Below are positions 55,204 to 63,973 of a stretch of 64,000 nt of DNA, in pieces. A program made the position numbers and the translations under genes. Origin of the DNA: Pedobacter sp. AK013. Its GTDB lineage: Bacteria > Bacteroidota > Bacteroidia > Sphingobacteriales > Sphingobacteriaceae. The notes under the pieces were generated by a model, which did no database searches, was not told the origin of the DNA, and saw only the letters and a program-made list of their open reading frames with translations. The stretch covers positions 62,001 through 126,000 of the forward strand of contig NZ_JACHCQ010000001.1 of the NCBI RefSeq assembly GCF_014205835.1, written 5' to 3'. Position 1 is the first letter of the stretch. The number at the start of each line of letters is the position of its first letter.

Positions 55204-56496
55204 ATGCACAAAAAAAAAGTACTGATCATATCACCGTATTTTGCTCCTTCAAATGCGGCAGATATGCAAAGGGTAAGAATGAGCTTACCTTTTTACGAAG
55301 ATTTTGGTTGGGAAGCAGAAGTAGTTTCTGTTAAAGAAAAATATACTGATGCTGTTTTCGATTATTTATTAAATCAGTCTATCCCTAAAAACATCAAAAT
55401 CCATCACATAGACGCACTTCCAAAGAACTGGACAATAAAAATCGGTTTGGGAAGTATTGCATTAAGATCGCTTTGGCATTATAAAAAGTATGTAGATAAG
55501 CTTCTAAAAAGTGAACACTTTGATCTTATCTTCTTTTCGACTACCCAATTTCCTGTTTGTATTTTAGGACCATATTGGAAGAAAAAATTCGGAATTCCCT
55601 TTATTATAGACATTCAAGATCCCTGGTTCACGAACTATTACGAAGATAAACCCAAGCACAAACGGCCAAAAAAATATTGGTTTTCTTACAGGTTGGATAA
55701 GTACCTGGAACCAGTCGCAATGAAATCCGTTGATGGACTAATGGCCGTTTCAGATGCTTACCTTGACGACCTTATCACGAGGTATCCTCATTTAAGGGAT
55801 ATCCCTTCAGCCACCATTACTTTCGGTGCTTTTAGAAAAGATCTGGAAATTGCTGAGGACTATAAAGAGCAGTTAAAGCCATCATATGATCTTAACCCCG
55901 AATATAAACACATTGTATATGTTGGCAGAGGAGGCTTTGATATGCAATGGGCGGTTATGCTTTTAATGAAAGGTTTTAAGATCGGATTAAAAAAGGAAAA
56001 CGACCTTTTTGAAAAAATAAGGTTTCACTTTATCGGAACAAGCTATGCCCCACTGGGCAGTGGTACCAAAACATTATATAGTGTAGCAGAAAAATTAGGT
56101 GTGGGTAAATACGTAACCGAGCAGACCGACCGCATTTCTTTTTATGAAAGTATTTTTAATCTACAGTGTGCAGATGCACTATTCATCCCTGGACATAAAA
56201 AACCCGCCTACACAGCTTCTAAAATATATCCGTACATTCTGATCGAAAAACCTATTCTTGCAGTGTTTAACCCTGAAAGTAGTGCCTCATCTTCAATTAT
56301 CGACTGCAAGGCAGGTTATGTCGCAGATATTCTGCACTTTAAATCTGCGGTTAGTACCATTTTTAATTTTCTAAGGGACGTTGCGAATAACAGTATGCAG
56401 AAGCCTAAAACAGATTGGAAAGAATTTGAAAAATACTGTGCCAAGGCAACAACTGAGAGACAATGCAACCTCTTTGATCAAATAGTCAATGAATAA
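55204..56496 (+). CDS. Glycosyltransferase, GT4-like (capsule type)
   Basis: A 430-aa GT-B protein. The start KVLIISPYFAPSNAADMQRV (about 5-24) and VVSVKEKYTDAVFDYLL (about 41-57) resemble WbuB-type and related GT4 proteins; IDIQDPWFTNYYED (about 136-149) is their conserved Asp-Pro-Trp element. The donor region (about 315-350, ADALFIPGHKKPAYTASKIY and PYILIEKPILAVF) lacks a clear Glu-x7-Glu. It overlaps the following GT by 8 bp. Confidence 0.78.
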   Translation: MHKKKVLIISPYFAPSNAADMQRVRMSLPFYEDFGWEAEVVSVKEKYTDAVFDYLLNQSIPKNIKIHHIDALPKNWTIKIGLGSIALRSLWHYKKYVDKLLKSEHFDLIFFSTTQFPVCILGPYWKKKFGIPFIIDIQDPWFTNYYEDKPKHKRPKKYWFSYRLDKYLEPVAMKSVDGLMAVSDAYLDDLITRYPHLRDIPSATITFGAFRKDLEIAEDYKEQLKPSYDLNPEYKHIVYVGRGGFDMQWAVMLLMKGFKIGLKKENDLFEKIRFHFIGTSYAPLGSGTKTLYSVAEKLGVGKYVTEQTDRISFYESIFNLQCADALFIPGHKKPAYTASKIYPYILIEKPILAVFNPESSASSSIIDCKAGYVADILHFKSAVSTIFNFLRDVANNSMQKPKTDWKEFEKYCAKATTERQCNLFDQIVNE

Positions 56497-57646
56497 AAAA
56501 CTTGCCATTATTATTTCGCATCCTATACAGTATTACAGTCCTTTGTTTCAAAGGTTAGCAAAGCAATGTGATTTAAAGGTTTTTTACACACTTGGGAATT
56601 CAGATCAACATTTCGATATTGGTTTTCAACGGGATGTGAAATGGGATATTCCTCTCCTATCTGGCTATAATTATAGTTTTATCGATAACAGAGCTAAAAA
56701 TCCCAGTCCTAACCGTTTCACTGGCATTGTTAATCCAAACCTGATAGATGAGATACAAAGCTTCGCACCTCATGCAATACTGTTTTACGGATGGGCCTAT
56801 TACAGCCACCTTAAGGCAATGATGTATTTTAAGAAAAAGATTCCGATCTGGTTCAGAGGCGATTCCAATTTAAATGATAAGCAATCGATGCTAAAAAAAA
56901 CAGCACGAAAAATACTTTTAAATTGGGTATATAGTAAAGTAAATAAGGCTTTTTATGTAGGCATTGCAAATAAAGACTATTTTAAACATTTTGGCTTAAA
57001 GGAAAAAGAGCTGTTTTTTTGCCCTCACGCCGTAGACAATGATCGGTTTGGTAAAGACCGTAATAGCGAAGCGCTAACCTTAAGGACTAAACTGGAGATT
57101 GAAACCCATGATGTATTAATTCTTTTTGCAGGAAAATTAGAAGAGAAAAAAGATCCAGCATTATTGTTGAACGCTTTTCTTGAACTTAATATCTCAACAA
57201 TGCACCTTTTATTTGTTGGCAATGGTCATTTAGAAGATTTTTTAAAAAAAACGGCCCAAAATGACCAAAACTTTAAACGAATACATTTTCTCGATTTTCA
57301 GAATCAAAGCTTCATGCCAGTGGTTTACCAAGCCTGTGATTTATTCTGTTTACCCTCTAAAGGGCCCAATGAAACCTGGGGGCTATCGGTAAATGAGGCT
57401 ATGGCTGCGAAAAAAGCAGTTTTAGTTTCAAATAAAGTAGGTTGTTGGCAAGATTTAGTGAAGGAAAATTACAACGGTTTTATATTTAAATCGGAAAAAA
57501 TAGACGACCTCAAAGAGAAACTTCTTTTACTAAATGATATAGAAAAACTAAAAAAACTAGGCCAAAATTCCTCAGAAATTATTGCATCCTGGTCTTTTGA
57601 AAAACAATCACAAAAATTTATCCAGCAACTTTATGCAAGTATCTGA
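56489..57646 (+). CDS. Family 4 glycosyltransferase
   Basis: A 385-aa GT-B enzyme: IIISHPIQYYSPLFQRLAKQ (about 6-25), LFAGKLEEKKDPALLLNAFL (about 212-231) and LPSKGPNETWGLSVNEAMAA (about 290-309). HPIQYYSPLF is typical of a Bacteroidetes capsule GT4 group. The 3' end overlaps the next methyltransferase gene by 14 bp. Confidence 0.9.
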   Translation: MNKKLAIIISHPIQYYSPLFQRLAKQCDLKVFYTLGNSDQHFDIGFQRDVKWDIPLLSGYNYSFIDNRAKNPSPNRFTGIVNPNLIDEIQSFAPHAILFYGWAYYSHLKAMMYFKKKIPIWFRGDSNLNDKQSMLKKTARKILLNWVYSKVNKAFYVGIANKDYFKHFGLKEKELFFCPHAVDNDRFGKDRNSEALTLRTKLEIETHDVLILFAGKLEEKKDPALLLNAFLELNISTMHLLFVGNGHLEDFLKKTAQNDQNFKRIHFLDFQNQSFMPVVYQACDLFCLPSKGPNETWGLSVNEAMAAKKAVLVSNKVGCWQDLVKENYNGFIFKSEKIDDLKEKLLLLNDIEKLKKLGQNSSEIIASWSFEKQSQKFIQQLYASI

Positions 57647-58298
57647 TAAAACATATACCAACGGCGGTAACCTAGGCATTATTAAATTAATCAAAAAATC
57701 ACCTAGTTTAATATTAGATTTAGGCTGTGGAGCAGGAGATAATGCTCGATTATTGAAACAAAGTGGACATACTGTTGACGGTATTACTATTTCATTAGAT
57801 GAGATTGGACTTGCTGCGAAATACTGCAGACATACCTATAACTTCAACCTGGAAAGTGGGCTGCCAAGCGAAGTCAAAGAAAACGAGTATAGTTATATAT
57901 TATGCTCACACGTTTTAGAACATATTGCATTTCCAGAAAAGCTTTTAGCTGATATCTATACCCTGGCAAAAAAAAATAAGGCAACCATCCTCATCGCCTT
58001 ACCCAATATTATGTATTACAAAACCAGGACTAAGCTTTTATTCGGTAAGTTTGAATACACGAATGATGGCATTATGGATTATACCCACTTACGGTGGTAT
58101 ACGATCAAATCGGCTAAACATCTATTCGAGAGTTATAATTTCAATATCAAGTCATCTACTGTAAACGGTTTACCACCTTTATACAGTCTGATCCGAAGAA
58201 TTGGATTAAAAGCAATAAATTTCACCAATAATTTCCTATATCTGTTGTCTCCAGGTTTATTCGGCTCCGAACTTATCTTTGAATTGGAATGCAAATAA
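57633..58298 (+). CDS. Class I SAM-dependent methyltransferase
   Basis: About 221 aa. Motif I LILDLGCGAGDNARLLKQSG lies at about 26-45; YILCSHVLEHIAFPEKLLAD (about 88-107) and LIALPNIMYY (about 117-126) complete a Methyltransf_11/23-type core. The frame is open to a TTG at 57582; I prefer the ATG at 57633, which starts MQVSDKTYTNGG. It may act on a sugar or terminal residue. It overlaps both neighbours (14 and 10 bp). Confidence 0.87.
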   Translation: MQVSDKTYTNGGNLGIIKLIKKSPSLILDLGCGAGDNARLLKQSGHTVDGITISLDEIGLAAKYCRHTYNFNLESGLPSEVKENEYSYILCSHVLEHIAFPEKLLADIYTLAKKNKATILIALPNIMYYKTRTKLLFGKFEYTNDGIMDYTHLRWYTIKSAKHLFESYNFNIKSSTVNGLPPLYSLIRRIGLKAINFTNNFLYLLSPGLFGSELIFELECK

Positions 58299-59263
58299 TC
58301 CCACAGATTTCTATCGTACTACCTGTTTATAATGGAATAGTCTATTTAGAAGAGGCTATCTCTTCCATTTTAAACCAAACCATATCCAATTACGAAGTGC
58401 TTATTTGTGACGATGCCTCAACAGACGAAAGTTTTTTATATTTAAAACAACTAACGATTACTGATAATAGAGTAAAAATCTTTAAGAATAACCAAAATCT
58501 AGGCCTTTTTAAAACATTAAATAAGCTAATCAGAACAAGCAATGGGCCGCTGATCCATTTATGGGCACAGGACGATGTAATGATGCCTGATTGCCTTGAA
58601 AAATGTATCTCTTTTCATCAGCTACACCAAGATCTTACCATGAGTTATCACAACGTGGAATATATTAATGAAAAGGGGATTATAAAGCCTTTTGAAAAAA
58701 TCGATGGGACTCCAGCATTAATCGACACCAAACTTTATGCTAAAATCTCGTCAAAGTGGGGATGTATACCGGGAAATATTTCGAATGTAACCATAAACCG
58801 TAATCATGCTTATGCCGTTGGTCTGTTTAACGAACAATTAGTCTTAAGTGCCGATTTCGATTTATGGACTAAATTGGCAGCTCGGGGAAGTATCGGCAGA
58901 ATTACAGAAAAACTGACTTATTTACGCTTACATAGTGGCCAGCTTAGTAGAAATTTTAAAAGTATAGCTTTAAGAATTGAAGAAGATATCCCTATCCAAA
59001 AGGCAATTGTTTCATTGCTCAGAAATGATGAAAATGAATTTAAAAAAGCAAAACTTTTTTGGCGGTGGAAAACACAGCCTACCTACTTTAACGACTTGCT
59101 ATATCTGCTGTTTGTTAAAGAATTTAGCGAAAGCAGGAAATTGGTTCATCTATTGAAAACTGAAACCAGTATTTTCGGGCTGTTATTAAGATGGATGATT
59201 GTTAGGACACTTAGGGCAATCAAGCTAGATAATAAGTTTTACATTAATGTTTTAGACAGATAG
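58289..59263 (+). CDS. Family 2 glycosyltransferase
   Basis: A 324-aa GT-A enzyme with SIVLPVYNGIVYLEEAISSI (about 7-26), LICDDASTDESF (about 37-48), HLWAQDDVMMPDCLEKC (about 90-106) containing the metal Asp pair, and a SADFDLWTKLAARG segment (about 190-203). The stop and the next start are adjacent without spacer. Confidence 0.9.
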   Translation: MQIIPQISIVLPVYNGIVYLEEAISSILNQTISNYEVLICDDASTDESFLYLKQLTITDNRVKIFKNNQNLGLFKTLNKLIRTSNGPLIHLWAQDDVMMPDCLEKCISFHQLHQDLTMSYHNVEYINEKGIIKPFEKIDGTPALIDTKLYAKISSKWGCIPGNISNVTINRNHAYAVGLFNEQLVLSADFDLWTKLAARGSIGRITEKLTYLRLHSGQLSRNFKSIALRIEEDIPIQKAIVSLLRNDENEFKKAKLFWRWKTQPTYFNDLLYLLFVKEFSESRKLVHLLKTETSIFGLLLRWMIVRTLRAIKLDNKFYINVLDR

Positions 59264-60658
59264 ATGGATAATTTTAAAGAAATAGGGAAAGCTGGGATCA
59301 TATTAATGTTTTTATTGCTCATTTATGCTGCTACCAGCTACAATCCGCTAGCTACTGGTTGTGCTATACTATTGCCATTCCTACTGTTTAAATTGCTATG
59401 GAAGGTCGATGAAAGTCCCTTTTTGTTTATGGCTTTCTGTCTACAATGGCTATCAGTTACTGTTAAAATATTCTATGCTAATTTTATGCAGCTGGATTTT
59501 ATAGAAGTATTTGACAATTACAAGAACATTGAAAAAACCTATTATGCAAGTCTATTTGGAATTTTGTCTGTTTCCGCAGGTATTCATTTCATTATTAAAA
59601 ATTACAAAGTAGAAAAAACCGATTATGCGGAGATAGCTTTAAGGTACGATTCAAGAAAACTGGTCCCCATGTACCTAATTGTTACGCTATTATACCCCTT
59701 TATACTAAACTACTCCTATTCAACGGGTGGGCTTCAGCAACCGGTTACTAAACTTGCTGACTTTAAATGGATGATATTTTTCACTTTTATGATGAGTACC
59801 TTATTTACCAGGCAGTATAAATTATTTTTTCTAATTACAGGTCTGGAAATAGTCTTGAGCTTAACGGGGTTTTTCTCAAATTTCAAGGATTATTTTTTAG
59901 TTCTTTTTGGTGGTTTAGCAGTTGTATACTTTAAAAATCTAAACTTTAAACAAATACTTCCATTAGCAGCCCTCGGCCTGATGTTTGTATATATGCTTAT
60001 TATCTGGCAATACGTAAAGCCAGAATATCGTAATTATTTAAATGGAGGAACGGTATCACAAAACTCAATAAGAACAACTAGCGAATCACTGTCCAAACTT
60101 AACGAACTGGTACAAAATGTTGATCAACGCAACATTGACGCTGGTTTCAAACAAACGGTTGAACGCCTCTCTTATATAGATTTTTTTTCTGCCACAATTG
60201 ATTATGTACCTAGAGTGGTGCCTCATACTCATGGTCGCCTTTGGGGAGATGCTATTGGCCGGGTACTTCAGCCTCGAATTTTTTTCCCGAATAAACAAAT
60301 AATTGATGATTCGGAAACAACGCGAAAATATTCAGGAATGCAAGTAGCTGGGGCCGAGTCTGCCACATCTATCAGCCTAGGCTACATGACGGAAAACTAT
60401 ATAGATTTTGGAATGCCAGGAATGTTTATCAGTTTATTTGTTTATGGCTTACTCATTGGTTTAGTTTATAAATATGTAATGACCAGCAGCCCTGATAAAC
60501 TAATCGGTACAGCTATGATTATACCATTATTTATCCTGATTTACCTGTTTGAGTCTGCATTGAATAAGCTCATCGGTGGATTGTTAATGTACCTGCTGAT
60601 CTATGAACTCATCCGCCGTTTTGCGCTTAAAAGATTTTTGCAACAGATCAAGATTTAA
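59264..60658 (+). CDS. Wzy-like polymerase/O-antigen ligase-type membrane protein
   Basis: A 464-aa protein with about eleven membrane helices and a large extracytoplasmic loop (about 248-375, with RNYLNGGTVSQNSIRTTSES and YVPRVVPHTHGRLWGDAIGR, and ending near LGYMTENYIDFGMPG). This topology fits polysaccharide polymerases, which join repeat units in the periplasm. In the order given here it is followed by a GT4, a GT2 and the exosortase, which matches an exosortase-linked Wzy-like family I recall from Sphingobacteriaceae. Polymerase function is inferred from topology and context. Confidence 0.8.
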   Translation: MDNFKEIGKAGIILMFLLLIYAATSYNPLATGCAILLPFLLFKLLWKVDESPFLFMAFCLQWLSVTVKIFYANFMQLDFIEVFDNYKNIEKTYYASLFGILSVSAGIHFIIKNYKVEKTDYAEIALRYDSRKLVPMYLIVTLLYPFILNYSYSTGGLQQPVTKLADFKWMIFFTFMMSTLFTRQYKLFFLITGLEIVLSLTGFFSNFKDYFLVLFGGLAVVYFKNLNFKQILPLAALGLMFVYMLIIWQYVKPEYRNYLNGGTVSQNSIRTTSESLSKLNELVQNVDQRNIDAGFKQTVERLSYIDFFSATIDYVPRVVPHTHGRLWGDAIGRVLQPRIFFPNKQIIDDSETTRKYSGMQVAGAESATSISLGYMTENYIDFGMPGMFISLFVYGLLIGLVYKYVMTSSPDKLIGTAMIIPLFILIYLFESALNKLIGGLLMYLLIYELIRRFALKRFLQQIKI

Positions 60659-61855
60659 GTGAAAATCATCCAAATCACAGCCTCCTACAAACCAGCCTAT
60701 ATTTATGGAGGGCCTATACAAAGCGTTGGTAAACTATGCGAAACGCTTAGCGTTAAGCGGGCGGCGAAAAGCGATGAGCGGATGACCGATGGCGATATTA
60801 ACCTCCAGGTACTTACTACTACTGCAAACGGACAAAACGAACTGGATGTAACTACAAACAAATCCGTTTCAGTTGATGGCGTATCCGTTATTTATTTTAA
60901 ACGTTTAACTAAAGATCATAGCCATTTTTCGCCTGGATTATTGTGGAGATTAAGGAAAGAGATTCTTCGTTACACTCAGAATGACAGCTTGGTAATACAC
61001 ATCCATGCCTGGTGGAACCTGGTTTCGGTTTTAAGCTGTTGGATAGCTAAATGGTACAAAATACCGGTAGTACTTTCGCCCAGAGGAATGCTCACCACTT
61101 ATACCCAGAATAACCGCAATTCATTCTCTAAAAAACTGCTTCATAACCTCATCGGAAAAAAACTGCTACAATACTGCCATATCCACGCCACTAGCGAACA
61201 AGAGAAACAAGATATACTTAAAATTGTTACGCCGAAAAGCATTACGGTAATCCCAAACCTGGTTAATGTAAAGGAATCAGTTGGCAGTTCTCCGCTGGCA
61301 ATTGACAATAACGATACAACAGTTTTCCGCTTGATTTTCCTGTCGCGCATTGAAGAAAAAAAAGGACTTGAGTTGCTGTTCGATGCTTTATCACTACTGG
61401 AGATAAGCTGGGAGTTAACCATCGCTGGCTCGGGGAAAGAGGAATACATAAAAAGCTTAAAAATAAAAGCCAAAAATTTAGGTATTCACGAGCTTATCCA
61501 TTGGATTGGACAGGTAAACGATGAGGATAAATATAGTTTAATGGCACAGCACGATTTATTGGTACTAACTTCTTTTAACGAAAATTTTGCCAATGTTGTA
61601 ATAGAAAGTTTAAGTGCAGGCACACCTGTTTTAATCTCTGATCGAGTAGGTTTATCAGATTATGTACGCGGACAGCAATTGGGCTGGGTGTGCACACTGG
61701 AAGTAAACGATATTAAAGAAAAATTAATAAACGCGTATCACGCACAAAAAGCGAGAGAAAAGATAAAGCAATCTGCACCTGAAATCATCAGGAGAGATTT
61801 TAACGATAAAGTTTTGGCAAAACGATACCTGGAGTTGTATAAAAGATTGACTTAA
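60659..61855 (+). CDS. Family 4 glycosyltransferase, exosortase-neighbour type
   Basis: A 398-aa GT-B enzyme with a GTG start at 60659 directly after the Wzy-like stop. PAYIYGGPIQSVGKLCETLS (about 13-32) opens it; HIHAWWNLVSVL (about 115-126) and PRGMLTTYTQNN (about 142-153) are typical; LIFLSRIEEKKGLELLFDAL (about 224-243) and LTSFNENFANVVIESLSAGT (about 304-323) form the donor site. Residues about 32-47 (SVKRAAKSDERMTDGD) look like an inserted, Arg/Asp-rich segment, because related proteins run straight from the helix to the strand IxLQVLTTTAN. Possibly the exosortase-associated GT known to me as XYAG1; not verified. Confidence 0.87.
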   Translation: MKIIQITASYKPAYIYGGPIQSVGKLCETLSVKRAAKSDERMTDGDINLQVLTTTANGQNELDVTTNKSVSVDGVSVIYFKRLTKDHSHFSPGLLWRLRKEILRYTQNDSLVIHIHAWWNLVSVLSCWIAKWYKIPVVLSPRGMLTTYTQNNRNSFSKKLLHNLIGKKLLQYCHIHATSEQEKQDILKIVTPKSITVIPNLVNVKESVGSSPLAIDNNDTTVFRLIFLSRIEEKKGLELLFDALSLLEISWELTIAGSGKEEYIKSLKIKAKNLGIHELIHWIGQVNDEDKYSLMAQHDLLVLTSFNENFANVVIESLSAGTPVLISDRVGLSDYVRGQQLGWVCTLEVNDIKEKLINAYHAQKAREKIKQSAPEIIRRDFNDKVLAKRYLELYKRLT

Positions 61856-62712
61856 TGAACCAGGAATTCAGCTTTATCATTCTAACTTTTAACGAAGAAA
61901 TTCATCTTCCCCGTTTGTTGGCCTCCATTAAAGATCTACAGGCCAATATCTTTATTCTGGATAGCGGAAGTAGCGATGAAACGTTAAACATTGCCAAAAC
62001 ATATGGTGCAGAAGTAAAAAACAATGCTTTTATCAATCATCCTAAACAATGGGATTTTGCCTTGAAAAACTTCGACGTTAAAACGCCCTGGACTATTGGA
62101 CTGGATGCAGATCAGGTGGTAACGCCAGAACTTTTTGATTACCTCCAAAAATTTAATGCCGCAGATTTTGAAGGTATAAACGGAATTTACTTTAACCGGA
62201 AAAACTATTTTCAGGGCAATTGGATCCGCTATGGAGGCTACTACCCTATTTATTTATTAAAGATGTTCAGAACCGGAATCGGTTATTCAGATTTAAATGA
62301 GAATATGGATCACCGCTTTATTGTCCCGGGCAAAACCGTCATATGGAAAAAGGGCCACTTATTGGAAGAAAATCTTAAAGAGAATAATATCGATTTCTGG
62401 TTTAAAAAACACGAAAAGTATAGCGATCTGATTGCCCAGGAAGAAATAGAGCGGATGCAAAAGCTACGGACCCAAACATTAAAACCTAATATCTGGGGTA
62501 ATCCGGACGAAAAGAAAGCCTGGTTAAAAAGGCTTTGGTGGAAATTTCCATTGGGATTGCGCCCTTATTTATACTATAGCTACCGCATGGTATTTCAATT
62601 CGGCATACTCGATAATAAAACGGCCAGAAAATTCCATTATCTGCAAGGGCTCTGGTTTAGAAAACTGGTAGATAGAAAAATTCTGGCTTTGCGAAAGCAG
62701 AATGAATCATGA
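61855..62712 (+). CDS. Family 2 glycosyltransferase (WaaE/KdtX-like)
   Basis: A 285-aa GT-A enzyme. SFIILTFNEEIHLPRLLASI (about 5-24), IFILDSGSSDETLNIAKTYG (about 31-50), IGLDADQVVTPELFDYL (about 79-95) and the Trp-rich C-terminus (KKAWLKRLWWKFPLGLRPYL, about 220-239) match the WaaE-like subgroup common in Bacteroidetes exopolysaccharide loci. A 1-bp overlap with the GT4 stop couples them. A 79-bp gap with a promoter box follows. Confidence 0.9.
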   Translation: MNQEFSFIILTFNEEIHLPRLLASIKDLQANIFILDSGSSDETLNIAKTYGAEVKNNAFINHPKQWDFALKNFDVKTPWTIGLDADQVVTPELFDYLQKFNAADFEGINGIYFNRKNYFQGNWIRYGGYYPIYLLKMFRTGIGYSDLNENMDHRFIVPGKTVIWKKGHLLEENLKENNIDFWFKKHEKYSDLIAQEEIERMQKLRTQTLKPNIWGNPDEKKAWLKRLWWKFPLGLRPYLYYSYRMVFQFGILDNKTARKFHYLQGLWFRKLVDRKILALRKQNES

Positions 62713-62767
62713 TCTATATCCTTACATCCATCACATTGTAATCATCACGCTTTAAATCAGAAAAACT

Positions 62768-62775
62768 TACCTTTG
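62768..62775 (+). promoter_or_regulatory. Candidate -7 box TACCTTTG before the exosortase gene
   Basis: TACCTTTG fits the Bacteroidetes TAnnTTTG consensus and lies 17 bp before the exosortase ATG, inside the 79-bp gap after the GT2 gene. Transcription would start near 62780, leaving a short leader with the purine-rich GAAGAAGA. No good -33 TTTG was found. It would allow the exosortase to be expressed apart from the long operon. Confidence 0.45.
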
Positions 62776-62791
62776 TACATCCGAAGAAGAT

Positions 62792-63412
62792 ATGAACGAA
62801 ATCCAGACCAAAGAAGCCAGAAAACAAGCAAATAAAAAAGCGATCAAATTTATAATCGCGCTCTTCATATTATATATTTTGTTTAGTCAGGGCAACCTAT
62901 TGATGAACAGCGTAACTACACCGGGTGCAAGATATTACAATGATTACATTACTCAGCATTTCAATTATATACAAGGCTTAAGAACAGCATTAATTGTTCC
63001 TGCGGTATGGATTATCAAAGCCTTCGGTTTTTACGCCATCTATAACGAAACGGATGTAATGGTTGTTGCAGGGCCTTATCTCCGGATTAATTATTCATGT
63101 CTCGGCCTTGGCGTGATGAGTTTTTTAGCGGCCTTTGTACTGGCATTTCCAGCTCCATGGAAATCTACCTTTAAAATGCTGGCTATCGGGATTGTGACGA
63201 TTTATATTTTAAATGTTTGTCGCATTGCAGGGTTAGGTGTTCTGCTTGGCCTCTTCGAATCGCAAAGGCAAAACTTTACTTACCATCACGAGATCTTTAA
63301 CGTAATTGTATATATCTGCATATTTGTAATGTTATACCTCTGGATCAAGAAAAATACAAAAGGAGTTAACAGGGGAAAAAACGAAAAGACCGATCAATCT
63401 AAGCAAGATTAA
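62792..63412 (+). CDS. xrtY: Exosortase (XrtY-like)
   Basis: A 206-aa integral membrane protein of the exosortase/archaeosortase family, with about six membrane helices. The catalytic triad is visible: Cys103 in RINYSCLGLGVMSF, Arg144 in ILNVCRIAGLG, and His165/166 in FTYHHEIFN. Exosortases cut a C-terminal sorting signal of secreted proteins in the membrane and are thought to attach or release them at the surface. It follows a Wzy-like protein and a GT4 and GT2 gene in a polysaccharide cluster, which is the usual setting. Its likely substrates are the four small proteins at 27139-29704. The specific subtype XrtY is recalled from the neighbour set and not checked; the family call itself is firm. 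The C-terminus is a highly charged tail (about 186-206). Confidence 0.88.
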   Translation: MNEIQTKEARKQANKKAIKFIIALFILYILFSQGNLLMNSVTTPGARYYNDYITQHFNYIQGLRTALIVPAVWIIKAFGFYAIYNETDVMVVAGPYLRINYSCLGLGVMSFLAAFVLAFPAPWKSTFKMLAIGIVTIYILNVCRIAGLGVLLGLFESQRQNFTYHHEIFNVIVYICIFVMLYLWIKKNTKGVNRGKNEKTDQSKQD

Positions 63413-63419
63413 TTCTACA

Positions 63420-63971
63420 TTGAACAAGACACAACTAAATAAAAACTTTAACACAGGCAATTTCCACATCGGAGCCTCGGCTTTAAAACAGTTTTTATGG
63501 TATTTCACGGATGTGTTTTTCTTTAAAACTAAGCTTATCCCAATAAGTAGTATCCTTGTTTTTTTCTTGAGGTTATTTGGGGCAAAAATTGGAAAAGAAG
63601 TCAGGATTAAGCCAGGTATATATGTTAAATACCCATGGAAACTCGTTATCGGTAACTATAGCTGGCTTGCAGACTGCTACATCGAGAATTTAGACTTTAT
63701 ATACATAGGCGATAACTGCTGTATCTCGCAACAGGCCATGCTGATAACCGGAAACCATAATTACCGTAAAACAAGTTTCGATTTGTTTACCGCGCCCATT
63801 ACGCTTGAAGATGGAGCTTGGATTGGAGCATCAGCAAAGATATGCCCGGGTGTAAAGGTGCATAACCATGCTGTACTTACCATGGGCAGTGTAGCCACAA
63901 AGGCACTGGCTGCTTATTCAATTTATCAAGGCAACCCTGCAGTTAAAATTAAGGAGCGCGAAATTCATTAA
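63420..63971 (+). CDS. Hexapeptide acetyltransferase (WcaF-like)
   Basis: A 183-aa left-handed beta-helix protein of the colanic-acid type. LVFFLRLFGAKIGKEVRIKP-type sequence at about 41-60, then hexapeptide turns (YPWKLVIGNYSWLADCYIEN, about 71-90), the active-site ITGNHNYRKTSFD (about 109-121) and GAWIGASAKICPGVKVHNHA (about 131-150). It probably O-acetylates a sugar before polymerisation. The start is a TTG 7 bp after the exosortase stop; no usable ATG precedes residue 100. Confidence 0.88.
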   Translation: MNKTQLNKNFNTGNFHIGASALKQFLWYFTDVFFFKTKLIPISSILVFFLRLFGAKIGKEVRIKPGIYVKYPWKLVIGNYSWLADCYIENLDFIYIGDNCCISQQAMLITGNHNYRKTSFDLFTAPITLEDGAWIGASAKICPGVKVHNHAVLTMGSVATKALAAYSIYQGNPAVKIKEREIH

Positions 63972-63973
63972 AA

